Counted from the stretch's first letter, positions 1 to 8,452 are shown. The stretch: DNA of 64,000 nt from Neobacillus sp. PS3-12 (GCF_030915385.1 NZ_CP133268.1:3570001-3634000), one strand, 5' to 3'. Notes: generated by a model not told the origin, from the sequence alone. Numbers and translations: made by a program.

Positions 1-187
1 CTACCTTCATGGACCCATCCTCCCGAAAAACCCGAAAATTGCTGACTATTTGATTGAGAAAGCATATGAACGTAAAACAGGGAAGAAGTTAGAACCTCTT
101 GATGATAAAATGGAGAACGATGCGAATCGTTCTGTCTGGAAACAATTCAGATACAGTGAAAGAAAAGAATATAAAAATGAAGGCTGA
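1..187 (+). CDS. gatD: Lipid II isoglutaminyl synthase, glutaminase subunit GatD (C-terminal end)
   Basis: Only the last 61 codons are inside the window; the reading frame is open from base 2 and stops with TGA at 185-187. The peptide begins YLHGPILPKNPKIADYLI, the characteristic C-terminal stretch of the class I glutamine amidotransferase GatD. The histidine of YLHGP is the expected catalytic-triad histidine. GatD works with MurT to amidate the D-glutamate of lipid II in the cytoplasm, and murT normally lies directly upstream, outside the window. The tail after that motif is charged and probably disordered. The identification rests on a short piece, so the family is likely but the rest of the protein cannot be checked. 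Confidence 0.75.
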   Translation, partial: YLHGPILPKNPKIADYLIEKAYERKTGKKLEPLDDKMENDANRSVWKQFRYSERKEYKNEG

Positions 188-278
188 GATATAAGGGTCT
201 TAATTATTTTTGTTTTAAAAAAGTTCATTAGTTGAAGTAGCAATTGATATTATATAAAAATACCAAGGAAGAGAAATA

Positions 279-905
279 ATGTTTAAAATTCCTAGATTCT
301 TAACAATTGGGTTAGGAGTATTTCTAGTTTGCATCATCGCTTACTTATACACACAAATTAATAATTATTCGGTGTCGTCTTTTACAGCAAGCACCGATAC
401 AAATCGGATAAATAAACATAATCTTTCAGGTAAGCCACCGTTACAGGAAAAAAGACCGACACCAGTAAACTGGTTAACGCCAACTGGAGGGACCTATCCG
501 AAAATTGGCTCGAATGATCCGATATGGGTACAAGTTTCAAAGGAAAAACAAAGAGTATACATTTTGAAGGGCAACGAGATTATCTATACGATGATATGCT
601 CAACAGGGTTAGATATAAGTTCGGACACTTCAACTCCTGTAGGAACATTTCACATCCAAAAAGAGAGAGGGACAAGCTTTTATAATCCCAACGAAAAAGA
701 AGGGGCTATGTATTGGGTTTCTTGGAAAAATCACGGGGAATTTTTGTTTCATTCCGTTGCAACGGACAAAAACGGTAATATAATTCCAAGTGAAGCGGCA
801 AAGCTTGGGCAAAAAGCTTCACATGGATGTATCCGTTTAGCAGTTCCAGATGCTAAATGGATTTTTGAAAACATTAAATACAATACTAGAGTAGTAATAA
901 CATAA
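279..905 (+). CDS. L,D-transpeptidase (YkuD domain), membrane-anchored
   Basis: This 208-residue protein has one N-terminal membrane segment (about residues 7-24), a polar linker rich in Ser/Thr/Asn, and a YkuD catalytic domain from about residue 82 to the end. The active-site signature SHGCIR is at residues 181-186, with nucleophile Cys184, and the conserved upstream histidine is His158. Such enzymes make 3-3 peptidoglycan cross-links or attach proteins to the wall on the outer face of the membrane. The start at 279 follows a GGAAGAG ribosome site. It lies 91 bases after gatD in the same direction and ends in a strong hairpin at 961-1000. The exact substrate is not visible from sequence. Confidence 0.9.
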   Translation: MFKIPRFLTIGLGVFLVCIIAYLYTQINNYSVSSFTASTDTNRINKHNLSGKPPLQEKRPTPVNWLTPTGGTYPKIGSNDPIWVQVSKEKQRVYILKGNEIIYTMICSTGLDISSDTSTPVGTFHIQKERGTSFYNPNEKEGAMYWVSWKNHGEFLFHSVATDKNGNIIPSEAAKLGQKASHGCIRLAVPDAKWIFENIKYNTRVVIT

Positions 906-960
906 AAATAATTCGAGCTTTTTTAAGAATGAAGAAAACAGCAAGCAGTATGCATATAAG

Positions 961-1000
961 TAAAATCGACAGGCAGAAAGCCTGTCGATTTTACTTTTTA
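961..1000 (+). terminator. Rho-independent terminator of the L,D-transpeptidase gene
   Basis: A perfect 14-bp stem (961-974 with 980-993) closes a 5-base loop and is followed by CTTTTTA. Its AATCGACAG arm recurs in the hairpin at 6237-6285. Confidence 0.9.
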
Positions 1001-1047
1001 TATTAAGATGTAGGGTTATTAGCAGTTTCTAAAAATATAGTAAATAA

Positions 1048-1076
1048 TAGACAAACATGTCTTTTTATACTATAAT
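1048..1076 (+). promoter_or_regulatory. Candidate sigma-A promoter for the TnpB-like gene
   Basis: TAGACA (1048-1053) and TATAAT (1071-1076) are 17 bases apart. Transcription would begin near 1083 and give a leader of about 140 bases before the start at 1226. The rest of the 906-1225 gap holds the terminator above and AT-rich sequence with a run of ACACCTA-like repeats near 1155-1175; no gene is seen there. Confidence 0.5.
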
Positions 1077-1225
1077 TATCATAGCGTAGAACATACATTC
1101 CTATTTTAGAATCAGAATTATTAAATACTATTTTGAAAATACCTTTTTATACTTACACCTACACCTATACCTATTTAAAATATAGTTTAAAACCAAAAAC
1201 AAATTTGATTGGGGTGTGATAAAAG

Positions 1226-2767
1226 ATGTTTCAAACGTACCAGACGAAACTCTGCAACATCCAACTGAATCGTGGATCTACATCTGATCAGTACCTCATA
1301 GAGTATGGAAAGTTTTTTGGAAAACTAGAACGCAAACTATTTGTTCAATCTCATATCAAGGGAATTCCCCCTTCCAATCTTAAAAAGACCTTTCTAAAGC
1401 AATATGGCATTACGTCTCGTCAGTTTAACTCCATACGAATGCAGTTGGATGGAAAGGTCTCTTCTTTTTTGGAAAAAAGGGATTTGGATCTTCAAGATTT
1501 AGAAGCTAAAACCGTTCACCTGCAAAAAACCATTCATCAGAAAACAAATCAAACAGCAAAACTTCACCAGAAACTTCTTCTAATTCCACAAACAAATCCG
1601 TTATTTCGTCAACATGTAAAAAAGTATAAAAACCTTAAACATTTTCTTCACCAAAAGAAACGAAGATTGAGAAACCTGCAACAAAAGCTTGAAAAGCTAA
1701 AGGTCGACCGTGACACAAAGAGAATCCGTATCTGCTTTGGTTCAAAGAAACTCTTTCATAAGCAATTCCATTTAATTGAAAATGAACACAAAGATCATCA
1801 ACAGTGGAAGAACGATTGGGTCGAGGCAAGAAGCTCCCAATTTCTTGTGATCGGTTCTAAAGATGAAACCTTCGGAAACCAGTCTGCCACGTATAATGTA
1901 GAGAATACGCTCAGGTTACGAGTTGCCGATTGCTTCATTGGGAAATACGGGAAGTACTTCGAATTTCCATCCGTCATGTTCCCTTACGGACAAGAATGGT
2001 TGGACAAGGCCAAAATTCCCTATATGGGTTTTACTCGCAATGGGAAACCACAAAAATATTTTACTTCCATCACTTACCGTTTTATCAAGAAGGAAAAAGG
2101 CTGGTATGTATACGCAACAGTCGAAAGAGAAACTTCCCCAATCGGGACATCCAATCGAAATGGATTAATCGGAATGGACCTCAATGCAGGATTCTTGGCA
2201 GTCTGTGAGGTGGACCGTTATGGAAATCCAATTCATCGATACACGATCAAAGTTCCGATGTACGGCAGAAGGAAAGAACAGGTCAAAGCCTCTTTAAGTG
2301 ATGCAATAAAAGAAGTATTGAACGATGCTGTTCTGGTTCAAAAAGATATCGTGATTGAGAAGTTGAATTTTACCAGAAAGAAAACACAATTAAAGGAGAT
2401 GGGTGCTAGCTATGCCCGCATGCTTTCGGGTTTTGCCTATTCATCCTTTCAAGCATTAATCGAAGCAAAAGCGAAAAAGGCAGGGGTGAAGATAAGGAGA
2501 ATCAATCCCGCTTACACAAGCCAAATTGGACATATGAAATTTATGGCACGTTATGGATTAAGTTCTCACGAAGCAGCAGCATGTGTGATTGCCAGAAGAG
2601 GATATTTTTTAAAACCAGAAAAAATAAAATATGATACCGTTCTCACTTTCCCCAAAGGACTTGATAGGAAACAATCAAATTTCAGTAAGTGGCGAACTCT
2701 TACAAACTATTACAAAAAAGAGTATGCATTCCAAGATAAAATTGAACTATTAAAAGCTGATCGATAA
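1226..2767 (+). CDS. TnpB-like RuvC-fold protein without zinc ribbon (solitary IS605 OrfB relative)
   Basis: This 513-residue basic protein has a long Lys/Gln-rich, probably coiled-coil N-terminal half (about 75-165) and a RuvC-like C-terminal half. The RuvC I aspartate is Asp318 in GLIGMDLNAG and the RuvC II glutamate is Glu378 in DIVIEKLNF. The conserved NPAYTSQIG segment is at 427-435. After it, where canonical TnpB has a four-cysteine zinc ribbon and a final aspartate (DxNAA), this protein reads YGLSSHEAAACVIARRG, with no CxxC pairs and His448 at the expected Asp position. No tnpA transposase is nearby, so it is an orphan. TnpB proteins are RNA-guided nucleases encoded by IS200/IS605-type elements. 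Whether this branch cuts DNA or only binds it cannot be told from sequence. The start follows GGGGTG. Confidence 0.8.
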   Translation: MFQTYQTKLCNIQLNRGSTSDQYLIEYGKFFGKLERKLFVQSHIKGIPPSNLKKTFLKQYGITSRQFNSIRMQLDGKVSSFLEKRDLDLQDLEAKTVHLQKTIHQKTNQTAKLHQKLLLIPQTNPLFRQHVKKYKNLKHFLHQKKRRLRNLQQKLEKLKVDRDTKRIRICFGSKKLFHKQFHLIENEHKDHQQWKNDWVEARSSQFLVIGSKDETFGNQSATYNVENTLRLRVADCFIGKYGKYFEFPSVMFPYGQEWLDKAKIPYMGFTRNGKPQKYFTSITYRFIKKEKGWYVYATVERETSPIGTSNRNGLIGMDLNAGFLAVCEVDRYGNPIHRYTIKVPMYGRRKEQVKASLSDAIKEVLNDAVLVQKDIVIEKLNFTRKKTQLKEMGASYARMLSGFAYSSFQALIEAKAKKAGVKIRRINPAYTSQIGHMKFMARYGLSSHEAAACVIARRGYFLKPEKIKYDTVLTFPKGLDRKQSNFSKWRTLTNYYKKEYAFQDKIELLKADR

Positions 2768-3090
2768 ATAGCTTGAACTATAAAATTGGAGCAACGCTTC
2801 CTTTTTACCTGCAAGGAAGAAAAGGACCACGTACTCCAATTTGATTCCATGTTTTTCATAACCAGCGCGGCTAACAGCCGATCCAGAGTGTCGAGAGATA
2901 TCCAGTGTCGTGAAGGAGTTAGAAGGAACAAATTCACAAAACTGCGATGGAGACGATCAAGTCAATTTTGGTTGGAAAACTCGAATTGTACGGATGTTTC
3001 CATTCTGGAATTAGGGCGTGATTCCCTAACGCGATTCGCAAAAAGCTCTGTTCGTTTTGCGTGCTAGTAAAGAATTAATTCTTTATAGAA
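2768..3090 (+). ncRNA. Candidate structured RNA downstream of the TnpB-like gene
   Basis: This stretch separates the TnpB-like stop codon from lutC and is full of short inverted repeats. They are 2783-2791 with 2834-2842 (9 bp), nested 2797-2803 with 2813-2819 (7 bp), 2868-2872 with 2876-2880, 3011-3016 with 3024-3029, and 3037-3043 with 3055-3061. A 16-base palindrome follows at 3069-3084. TnpB guide RNAs (omega-RNAs) normally come from just this position at the 3' end of the gene, so an omega-RNA-like transcript is a reasonable guess. A 93-codon open frame crosses the area but has no ribosome site or recognisable protein. No search was possible, so the RNA call is inference. Confidence 0.4.
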
Positions 3091-3148
3091 CATATGGACA
3101 TATGTGTATATAAATGTCTATATTTTTAGGAACGGTTTAGCGTACAAT

Positions 3149-3859
3149 TTATAGATCAGAAACAATAAGATAAGTTAAACGAATAGGTCCATGTACGCCC
3201 CATACCTTGTTTAACTCAATGTCAGAGGAACTGCTTGAACCACAAATAAAGTTAATGGCAGCTGGATTTATTCCCTGTTTTGACATTTCATGAAGCTTCT
3301 GCATTCCTTGTGTTAAACGAGGAACAATGGTACTTTGCGGGACAATACAAACATAATTTAAAGGCAGGAAATTTGACGTTCTTCCTTTTCCCAGTTTATC
3401 AATGACAGTGTAAGAAGCTGTTTCAGCAATGGAAAGGTCACTAATACACACGCCATAAGACGCATTCAATGCCTTATCTACATTTTCACGGCCTTTTTCA
3501 TCAGTCCAAACATATGCATCTTTCAAAACATCACTTAGACCCCATTGGGCAAAACGCTCATCGTTCCAAGCGATAATTGGGCCTGATCCATGTTGAACTA
3601 GTTTCTCAGCTACCGTTTTTGCAAGATCTTTTTTCTCAATAATTAAGGAATCAATCTTACCGCCCGATCCAGCTTTGTTAACTTGAGCATTCTTATGAAA
3701 TTCTTCAGTTAATTGTGCTTGAGTAAAGCCTTTATAAATTTCAAGCTGAGGTTTGCTTGAGAATTCAGGATGCACAACCTCTTTCGGCATTTCCCGCCCA
3801 AGTATGTTTGAAAGGTTAGAAATAAATGACTCTCTATTTAAAATTTGTCCTTTTTGCAT
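3149..3859 (-). CDS. lutC: Lactate utilization protein LutC
   Basis: This 236-residue LUD-domain protein is the third member of the lutABC operon, which converts L-lactate to pyruvate through an iron-sulfur protein complex. The C-terminal part carries the family's SDLSIAETAS segment, a Tyr-Val-Cys-Ile-Val-Pro stretch and a GSSSSSDIE-like nucleotide or ligand loop near the end. Its ATG overlaps the TAA of lutB by one base (TAATG), which indicates translational coupling, with GGAAAG upstream. The order lutA-lutB-lutC and the length match B. subtilis. No permease gene (lutP) and no regulator gene (lutR) is in the window. Confidence 0.93.
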   Translation of the reverse strand: MQKGQILNRESFISNLSNILGREMPKEVVHPEFSSKPQLEIYKGFTQAQLTEEFHKNAQVNKAGSGGKIDSLIIEKKDLAKTVAEKLVQHGSGPIIAWNDERFAQWGLSDVLKDAYVWTDEKGRENVDKALNASYGVCISDLSIAETASYTVIDKLGKGRTSNFLPLNYVCIVPQSTIVPRLTQGMQKLHEMSKQGINPAAINFICGSSSSSDIELNKVWGVHGPIRLTYLIVSDL

Positions 3860-5287
3860 TATTTCTTTCCTCCTTTACTTCTTGATTCATACCAATCTCT
3901 GAAACGTACTTTTTCCACTGCTGGCAAGTCACGTTTGTCTGTCCAACCTTTAAGAACACTAACACCTTTTTTAATTTTTCCATCTTCCATCATTGGTTTT
4001 GTCAGTAATGGCGCAACACTCGTACCTAGCTTGTACATCCAAGGACGGCTTAGAACCATACCTGCTCCAGACATACTTGCACCCCAGAATGCAGAAACCT
4101 TCTTTTCTTCAGCTAATACACGCTTGTGCTCAAGAATCAATGAATGCAACTTGATATTAGATGGACAAACTTCTGAACACGCACCACAAAGTGAACACAT
4201 ATACGGAAGTTCTTTGAAGTCATCATCAGCCGGCAAGAAGCGGCGTTAGTACTACTCCAAGTGGTCCAGAATAGATAGCATTATAAGAGTGACCGCCCAC
4301 TTGTCGATATACTGGGCAGATATTTAAACATGCAGCACAGCGCATACATTGTAATACTTGTTTGAATTGAGAGTTTAATACTTTAGAACGTCCATTATCA
4401 ACGATCACCACATGAAATTCTTTGGCACCATCGGCAGCACCTTCTTCAGTAATTCCGTTTACAAATGTCGTATAGCTTGTATTTTTTGCCCCTACTGCAC
4501 TTCTACCTAATAAGCTAATACAGATATCTGCATCTTCATAGGTAGCGACAATACGTTCCATCCCCATTACAGATACCTGTAATGGGGGTGCTGATGTACA
4601 AAGATCGATATTTCCTTCATTACTGATTAATGTAATCGCTCCCGATTCAGCAATAGCGAAGTTACATCCGTAAACTCCCATATCAGCCGTTACAAACTCA
4701 TTGCGCAATGAAGCACGAGCGAATGCAGCTAAGTCTTCAGGAATATCTTCGCCTGTATATCCATGCTTGGCAAAAACATCACGAATTTGGGTCCTGTTTA
4801 AATGTAAAGATGGCACCACCATATGTGAAGGTGGATTCCAGTCATCTAATTGCAACATGTATTCAGCCAAGTCGGTTTCTTTTACATCTATCCCAGCATC
4901 CATCAATTCGTGGTTAAGTCCAATTTCCTCTGTAACCATCGATTTAGCTTTTACAACTTTTTTAACGCCTCGCTCGATTGCTAGATTAGTAACATACTGA
5001 GAGGCTTCCTTAGCATCCTTTGCAAAAAATACGTTACCTCCATTTTTGATAACGTTTTCAGAAAATTGATGTAAGTAGAAATCTAAATTTTCAAGAACGT
5101 GGGCCCGAATTTCTCCAGATAGTTTTTGCCACTCACGGAAATTACCATCTCCCAATTGTGACAAGACGTTCTCTCTATTTTTATTAATTGAATCTTGAGC
5201 TTTTACCATTGCAGCACGCATGAAATCATCGTTTAGATTCTTTTCAAGATTTTCCTTAAAACTTTGGTCATTAATCTTAATCCCCAT
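3859..5287 (-). pseudogene. lutB: Lactate utilization iron-sulfur protein LutB, frameshifted
   Basis: Two frames together make a full LutB (about 475 residues). The first runs from the ATG at 5287 (after AAGGAGAGCC) and ends in ...VLTPLLAG then TGA near 4225. The second resumes with DDDFKELPY and ends at 3859. The join needs one base to be skipped at about 4223-4228, where the sense strand reads GGC TGA TGA TGA C. The N-terminal part is a LUD domain followed by the cluster motif CMRCAACLNICP. The C-terminal part carries the second motif, CSLCGACSEVCPSN. So the break falls between the two ferredoxin-like cluster sites and would remove the second one. A one-base insertion fits the alignment with LutB best. 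It may be a sequencing error, a real mutation or, less likely, a +1 recoding site. Confidence 0.85.
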
Positions 5288-5301
5288 TTTGGCTCTCCTT
5301 A

Positions 5302-6018
5302 CTATTTTGAATTTAGCACTTCTGCAAGATGCATTACTTTGATATTTGATCCAAGTCTGCTTAAACGTCCGCCAATATTCATTAGACAAGCATAGTCTGC
5401 ACCTATCAAATAATCAGGGTTAGCTTCTTGGATGTACCTTGCTTTTTCATCAGCAACTTCAGCTGAAATATCCCCCATTTTAACAGAGAAGGTACCACCA
5501 AATCCGCAACACTTGTTCGAATTGTGGAAATCTACTAATTCTAGACCTTCTACTTTCGAAAGAAGTTTTAATGGCTGTTCTTTCACTTTTAAAAATCTTT
5601 GTGTATGGCAGTTGTGGTGGTAAACAGCTCTTCCTGGAAGTTTCGCAGAAAAGTCTTCTACATTAATAACTTCAATTAAAAATTGAGATAATTCATATGT
5701 TCTTGCTGCAACTTTTTCCGCTCTTTCTTTCCATTCTTTATCATCTGCAAAAATATGCGGATATTCTTTTACAAATGAAACACAAGAACCTGAAGGTGAA
5801 ACAATCACTTCAGCATGTTCAAACGTTTCGATAAAGTGTTTAATTGTGTTTTTTGTTTTCTCTACGTATCCAGTGTTGTAAGTAGGCTGACCGCAGCATG
5901 TTTGGTTCTTAGGATAATCAATCTCATGCCCCAGACCTTCAAGCAATTCAACAGTAGCTTTACCGACATTCATTGCCATAAAATCGACAATACAGGTTGT
6001 AAATAGTGTTACTTTCAT
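5302..6018 (-). CDS. lutA: Lactate utilization iron-sulfur protein LutA
   Basis: This 238-residue protein has the two CCG-type cysteine-rich domains of LutA and of glycolate/heterodisulfide reductase subunits. The N-terminal domain has CIVDFM, CCGQP and GSCV; the C-terminal domain has NCHTQR, CCGFGG and ADYACLMNIGG. These cysteines bind iron-sulfur clusters that accept electrons from lactate oxidation in the cytoplasm. It is the first gene of a leftward operon, 14 bases from lutB. A 13-base palindrome at 6076-6088, about 60 bases upstream, is a likely repressor site. Length and motifs are complete. Confidence 0.94.
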   Translation of the reverse strand: MKVTLFTTCIVDFMAMNVGKATVELLEGLGHEIDYPKNQTCCGQPTYNTGYVEKTKNTIKHFIETFEHAEVIVSPSGSCVSFVKEYPHIFADDKEWKERAEKVAARTYELSQFLIEVINVEDFSAKLPGRAVYHHNCHTQRFLKVKEQPLKLLSKVEGLELVDFHNSNKCCGFGGTFSVKMGDISAEVADEKARYIQEANPDYLIGADYACLMNIGGRLSRLGSNIKVMHLAEVLNSK

Positions 6019-6075
6019 ATCAAATCTCCTCTTGTTGATTTAATAACTATCTTCATTCCATCACCTGATAGTAAG

Positions 6076-6088
6076 GTCATCTGATGAC
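6076..6088 (-). promoter_or_regulatory. Palindromic operator candidate upstream of lutA
   Basis: GTCATCTGATGAC is a perfect 13-base palindrome 58 bases upstream of the lutA start. The site resembles operators of GntR/FadR-type regulators, and LutR, which controls lut genes in B. subtilis, belongs to that family. The link to LutR is inference because lutR is not in the window. Confidence 0.5.
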
Positions 6089-6236
6089 TTGGTAAAAAAT
6101 AAAAACAACTTATTTATACAAATACAACGTTATTATACAAAAATAGCAACTTTTCTGTATATCAAGATTCTAAAAAGTTCACAATATCTACCTTTATTTG
6201 CCACGGAAATTAAAAACGATGCGGTTAAGAAATTAA

Positions 6237-6285
6237 AAAAAGTTAAATCGACAGACCGAAAGACTGTCGATTTAACTTTTTCTGT
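6237..6285. terminator. Bidirectional terminator between gpmA and lutA
   Basis: A 14-bp perfect stem (6241-6254 with 6264-6277) is flanked by an A run on the left and a T run on the right, so it works in both directions. Leftward it would end gpmA transcripts. In the 6019-6454 gap I see only this hairpin, the operator above and the hairpin at 6414-6443; the short open frame across it is not a gene. Confidence 0.8.
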
Positions 6286-6413
6286 TTTTCTATATCTTCA
6301 CAAATTCCACACAACTTCTCTATAACTTCTACAAAACTTTTATTTATATTATAAATAACTTAATTGAAGAGTAAGGTTCACCTGCTCTTTTCTTAAAACT
6401 TCCCATAATATTT

Positions 6414-6443
6414 GATTGGCGCTGAAACGCCAATCTTTTTTTT
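6414..6443 (+). terminator. Terminator-like hairpin facing gpmA
   Basis: An 8-bp stem (6414-6421 with 6428-6435) is followed by eight Ts on the + strand. There is no + strand gene before it, so it may block antisense transcription into gpmA, or work leftward as a weak gpmA terminator. Confidence 0.65.
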
Positions 6444-6454
6444 GCCTTTTGATT

Positions 6455-7222
6455 TTAACCAATCCAATCACAGTTCTCAGCATCATCTAAATCCATATGC
6501 TTTGGAATTTTTCCTTCCTCCATTTCTCCTTCATCACATAGATAATAATGTCGGATTGGTTTTAGGTCATCGTCTAATTCATAGACAAGTGGAAGACTGT
6601 TCGGGATGTTAAGGCTGACCACCCCGTCATCAGGAATGTTGTCTAGATATTTGACAAGTGCTCGAAGCGTATTTCCGTGTGCAGAAATAATGATCCGTTG
6701 GTTTTCTTTCAAGCTTGGGACAATCTTTTCGTGCCAATACACCAATGAACGTTCTTCTGTATCAAGAAGACTTTCCATATACGGAATGATCTCTTTCCCA
6801 ATACCAGCATATTTAGGGTCCTGCAAGTCACACAAATGAGCCTCTTCTGAAACAGCAGGTGGCCGAACGCTGGCGGACCGTCTCCATTCATTTACCTGCT
6901 CTTCGCCGTATTTTTCCTTAACATCATCCTTATTAAGCCCCTGTAATGCTCCATAATGTCTTTCGTTCAATCTCCAGGACTTATGGACAGGAATCCAAAC
7001 CAGATCCATTTCGTGAAGGATAATCCACAATGTTCTGATTGCACGTTTAAGCACAGAAGTGTGTGCTGCATCAAAAACAAAACCGTGTTTTTTAAGAATC
7101 TTGCCAGCTTCTCTTGCCTCATTGTATCCTTCGTCCGTTAAATCAACATCCATCCAACCCGTAAATCGATTCTCTAAATTAAATTTGCTTTGACCATGAC
7201 GAATAAAAACAAGAGTTTTCAA
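6455..7222 (-). CDS. gpmA: 2,3-bisphosphoglycerate-dependent phosphoglycerate mutase
   Basis: This is a histidine phosphatase superfamily protein that interconverts 3- and 2-phosphoglycerate in glycolysis. The phosphohistidine motif is RHGQS with His9. Further family marks are [12 protein letters not shown], the [13 protein letters not shown] segment containing the general-acid glutamate, and the late [15 protein letters not shown]. The start chosen is the TTG at 7222, which gives [10 protein letters not shown], because AGGTGAG lies 5-6 bases upstream; a longer open frame to 7330 lacks a ribosome site. Length is then 255 residues, slightly above the usual 228-250 because of an acidic C-terminal tail. 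Bacilli usually rely on the cofactor-independent enzyme GpmI, so this may be a second isozyme. Confidence 0.9.
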   Translation of the reverse strand: MKTLVFIRHGQSKFNLENRFTGWMDVDLTDEGYNEAREAGKILKKHGFVFDAAHTSVLKRAIRTLWIILHEMDLVWIPVHKSWRLNERHYGALQGLNKDDVKEKYGEEQVNEWRRSASVRPPAVSEEAHLCDLQDPKYAGIGKEIIPYMESLLDTEERSLVYWHEKIVPSLKENQRIIISAHGNTLRALVKYLDNIPDDGVVSLNIPNSLPLVYELDDDLKPIRHYYLCDEGEMEEGKIPKHMDLDDAENCDWIG

Positions 7223-7268
7223 TAATCTCACCTGCCATATATTGAATTTGTTTAAACTAAAATTGCTT

Positions 7269-7476
7269 TTGTTACCAGGGGTGGTTTTTTGTGCTTTGAT
7301 TGGTAACGAAACTCGGCATATTGTTACCATGGGGCAGATTTCTGGGCTCTAATGGTAACGAGATTCGCAATCTTGTGACTATGAAGTGCATTTCAGGGCA
7401 CTGAAGGTAACGAGCCCGAACATCTTGTTACCTTGGAACGAATTTCAAAATTTTAATGGTAACGATAACCCATCAA
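7269..7476. repeat. Four tandem imperfect copies of a 52-bp unit
   Basis: Units run 7269-7320, 7321-7372, 7373-7424 and 7425-7476, each exactly 52 bases. Each begins TTGTTACC (TTGTGACT in the third) and has GGTAACGA about 33 bases later, so every unit contains a GTTACC/GGTAAC inverted pair around a variable centre. Between copies the centres differ a good deal while the ends are kept. It fills the gap between gpmA and the deacetylase gene. The copies are too divergent for a CRISPR. Confidence 0.85.
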
Positions 7477-7487
7477 GTGGCAGTAGT

Positions 7488-8228
7488 TTAATCCAAAATC
7501 TTTGGGGTAATCGATTCTGAGCGATAAATCATTTCAGAAACGGTAACGCATTTAAAGCCTTCTTTGTTTAAATATCTCAAGATGTTTTCCAAAGCACAAA
7601 CGGTTTGTGAGCGGTCACCTCCGGAATCGTGGAAGATAGTAATGTCACCAGGCTTTATATCGGAAACAACATTATTTGTGATTTTGTTTATCCCAGGGCA
7701 GCTCCAATCCCGAGTATCCTGAGTCCATGACCAAAGCACAACGCGATAACCATTTTTAATCGCAGTATTCAATATAAGATCATTATAATAACCCGCAACG
7801 GGGCGGTACAAAGTCGGTTTAAATCCAGTTATATTTTTAATAATCGTACTAGAGCGTTCTAACTCTTTCCGTAGCTTTGCTGGACTATTATCAAAATCGT
7901 ATATATGCGAATATGTATGGTTAGCCACCTCATGTCCTTCTTTTGCTTCGCGTTTAATAATGTCGGGAAACTCTTTTGCACGTTCACCGATCACAAAAAA
8001 AGTTGCCTTTGCATGGTACTTGGCTAATAAATCAAGTATTTGATTTGTGTATACAGGGTTTGGGCCATCATCAAAAGTGAGAGCCACTAATTTTTCCTTT
8101 GTGTTTATTTCCCAAATCGCAAGCCCATTTTTCCTGTACTCCGCTTTCCTGCTGGATGCATATAAGTATTGATCACTCCACATATAACTTATTAAAAGTA
8201 CGAAAACAAGCATAAGAGTTTTTTTCAT
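7488..8228 (-). CDS. Secreted polysaccharide deacetylase (NodB domain)
   Basis: A signal peptide (about residues 1-25) is followed by a carbohydrate esterase 4 NodB domain. Motifs in order are TFDDGPNP with the catalytic base and metal-binding aspartates, HTYSH with the two metal histidines, the YRPVAGYYND segment, the WSWTQDTRDW segment, and FHDSGGDRSQT with the C-terminal histidine. Such enzymes remove acetyl groups from peptidoglycan or other N-acetylated polysaccharides outside the cell. At 246 residues it resembles small Bacillus deacetylases of the PdaA/PdaB type, but I cannot say which substrate it uses. It stands alone, with the 52-bp repeats behind its stop codon. Confidence 0.88.
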   Translation of the reverse strand: MKKTLMLVFVLLISYMWSDQYLYASSRKAEYRKNGLAIWEINTKEKLVALTFDDGPNPVYTNQILDLLAKYHAKATFFVIGERAKEFPDIIKREAKEGHEVANHTYSHIYDFDNSPAKLRKELERSSTIIKNITGFKPTLYRPVAGYYNDLILNTAIKNGYRVVLWSWTQDTRDWSCPGINKITNNVVSDIKPGDITIFHDSGGDRSQTVCALENILRYLNKEGFKCVTVSEMIYRSESITPKILD

Positions 8229-8357
8229 GGAATAAACACTCCAATAAAATGTATTTAATGATATTCTATGTACTTTTAAATAACTTTAAAGGCAAGAGAA
8301 TGATGTTACATTTTTCCTGTAAATAGTACTTAAGTATGTGAAATTATGAACAAAAAT

Positions 8358-8371
8358 CGAAAACGATTACA
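8358..8371 (+). promoter_or_regulatory. cre-like site 1 upstream of uxaC
   Basis: CGAAAACGATTACA matches the CcpA site consensus TGNAANCGNTNNCA with one mismatch. It lies 220 bases before uxaC. Confidence 0.45.
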
Positions 8372-8434
8372 AATTTCTCAAAAACGATTGAAAAATAATC
8401 TCGTACACGTTATTATGTAATCAAGCAAGAGAAA

Positions 8435-8452
8435 TGTTCACGTTAACAAATT
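8435..8452 (+). promoter_or_regulatory. LacI-type operator, distal copy
   Basis: TGTTCACGTTAACAAATT is the exact reverse complement of 8516-8533. The core TGTTCACGTTAACA is close to the TGTTAACGTTAACA type bound by LacI-family proteins. Confidence 0.7.

Noticed and set aside
2786..3067. A 93-codon open frame behind the TnpB-like gene
   Set aside because: It has no ribosome site, an odd composition and lies wholly within the hairpin-rich stretch, so a structured RNA is more likely than a protein.
4218..4232. Programmed +1 frameshift in lutB
   Set aside because: The slip would occur at UGA as in prfB, but a Shine-Dalgarno-like stimulator at the right distance is missing and three other genes in the window show similar single-base breaks.
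6089..6325. A 78-codon open frame between lutA and gpmA
   Set aside because: It runs straight through the bidirectional terminator stem and has no ribosome site.
7269..7476. CRISPR array
   Set aside because: The units are contiguous 52-bp imperfect copies rather than identical repeats with unique spacers, and no cas genes are near.
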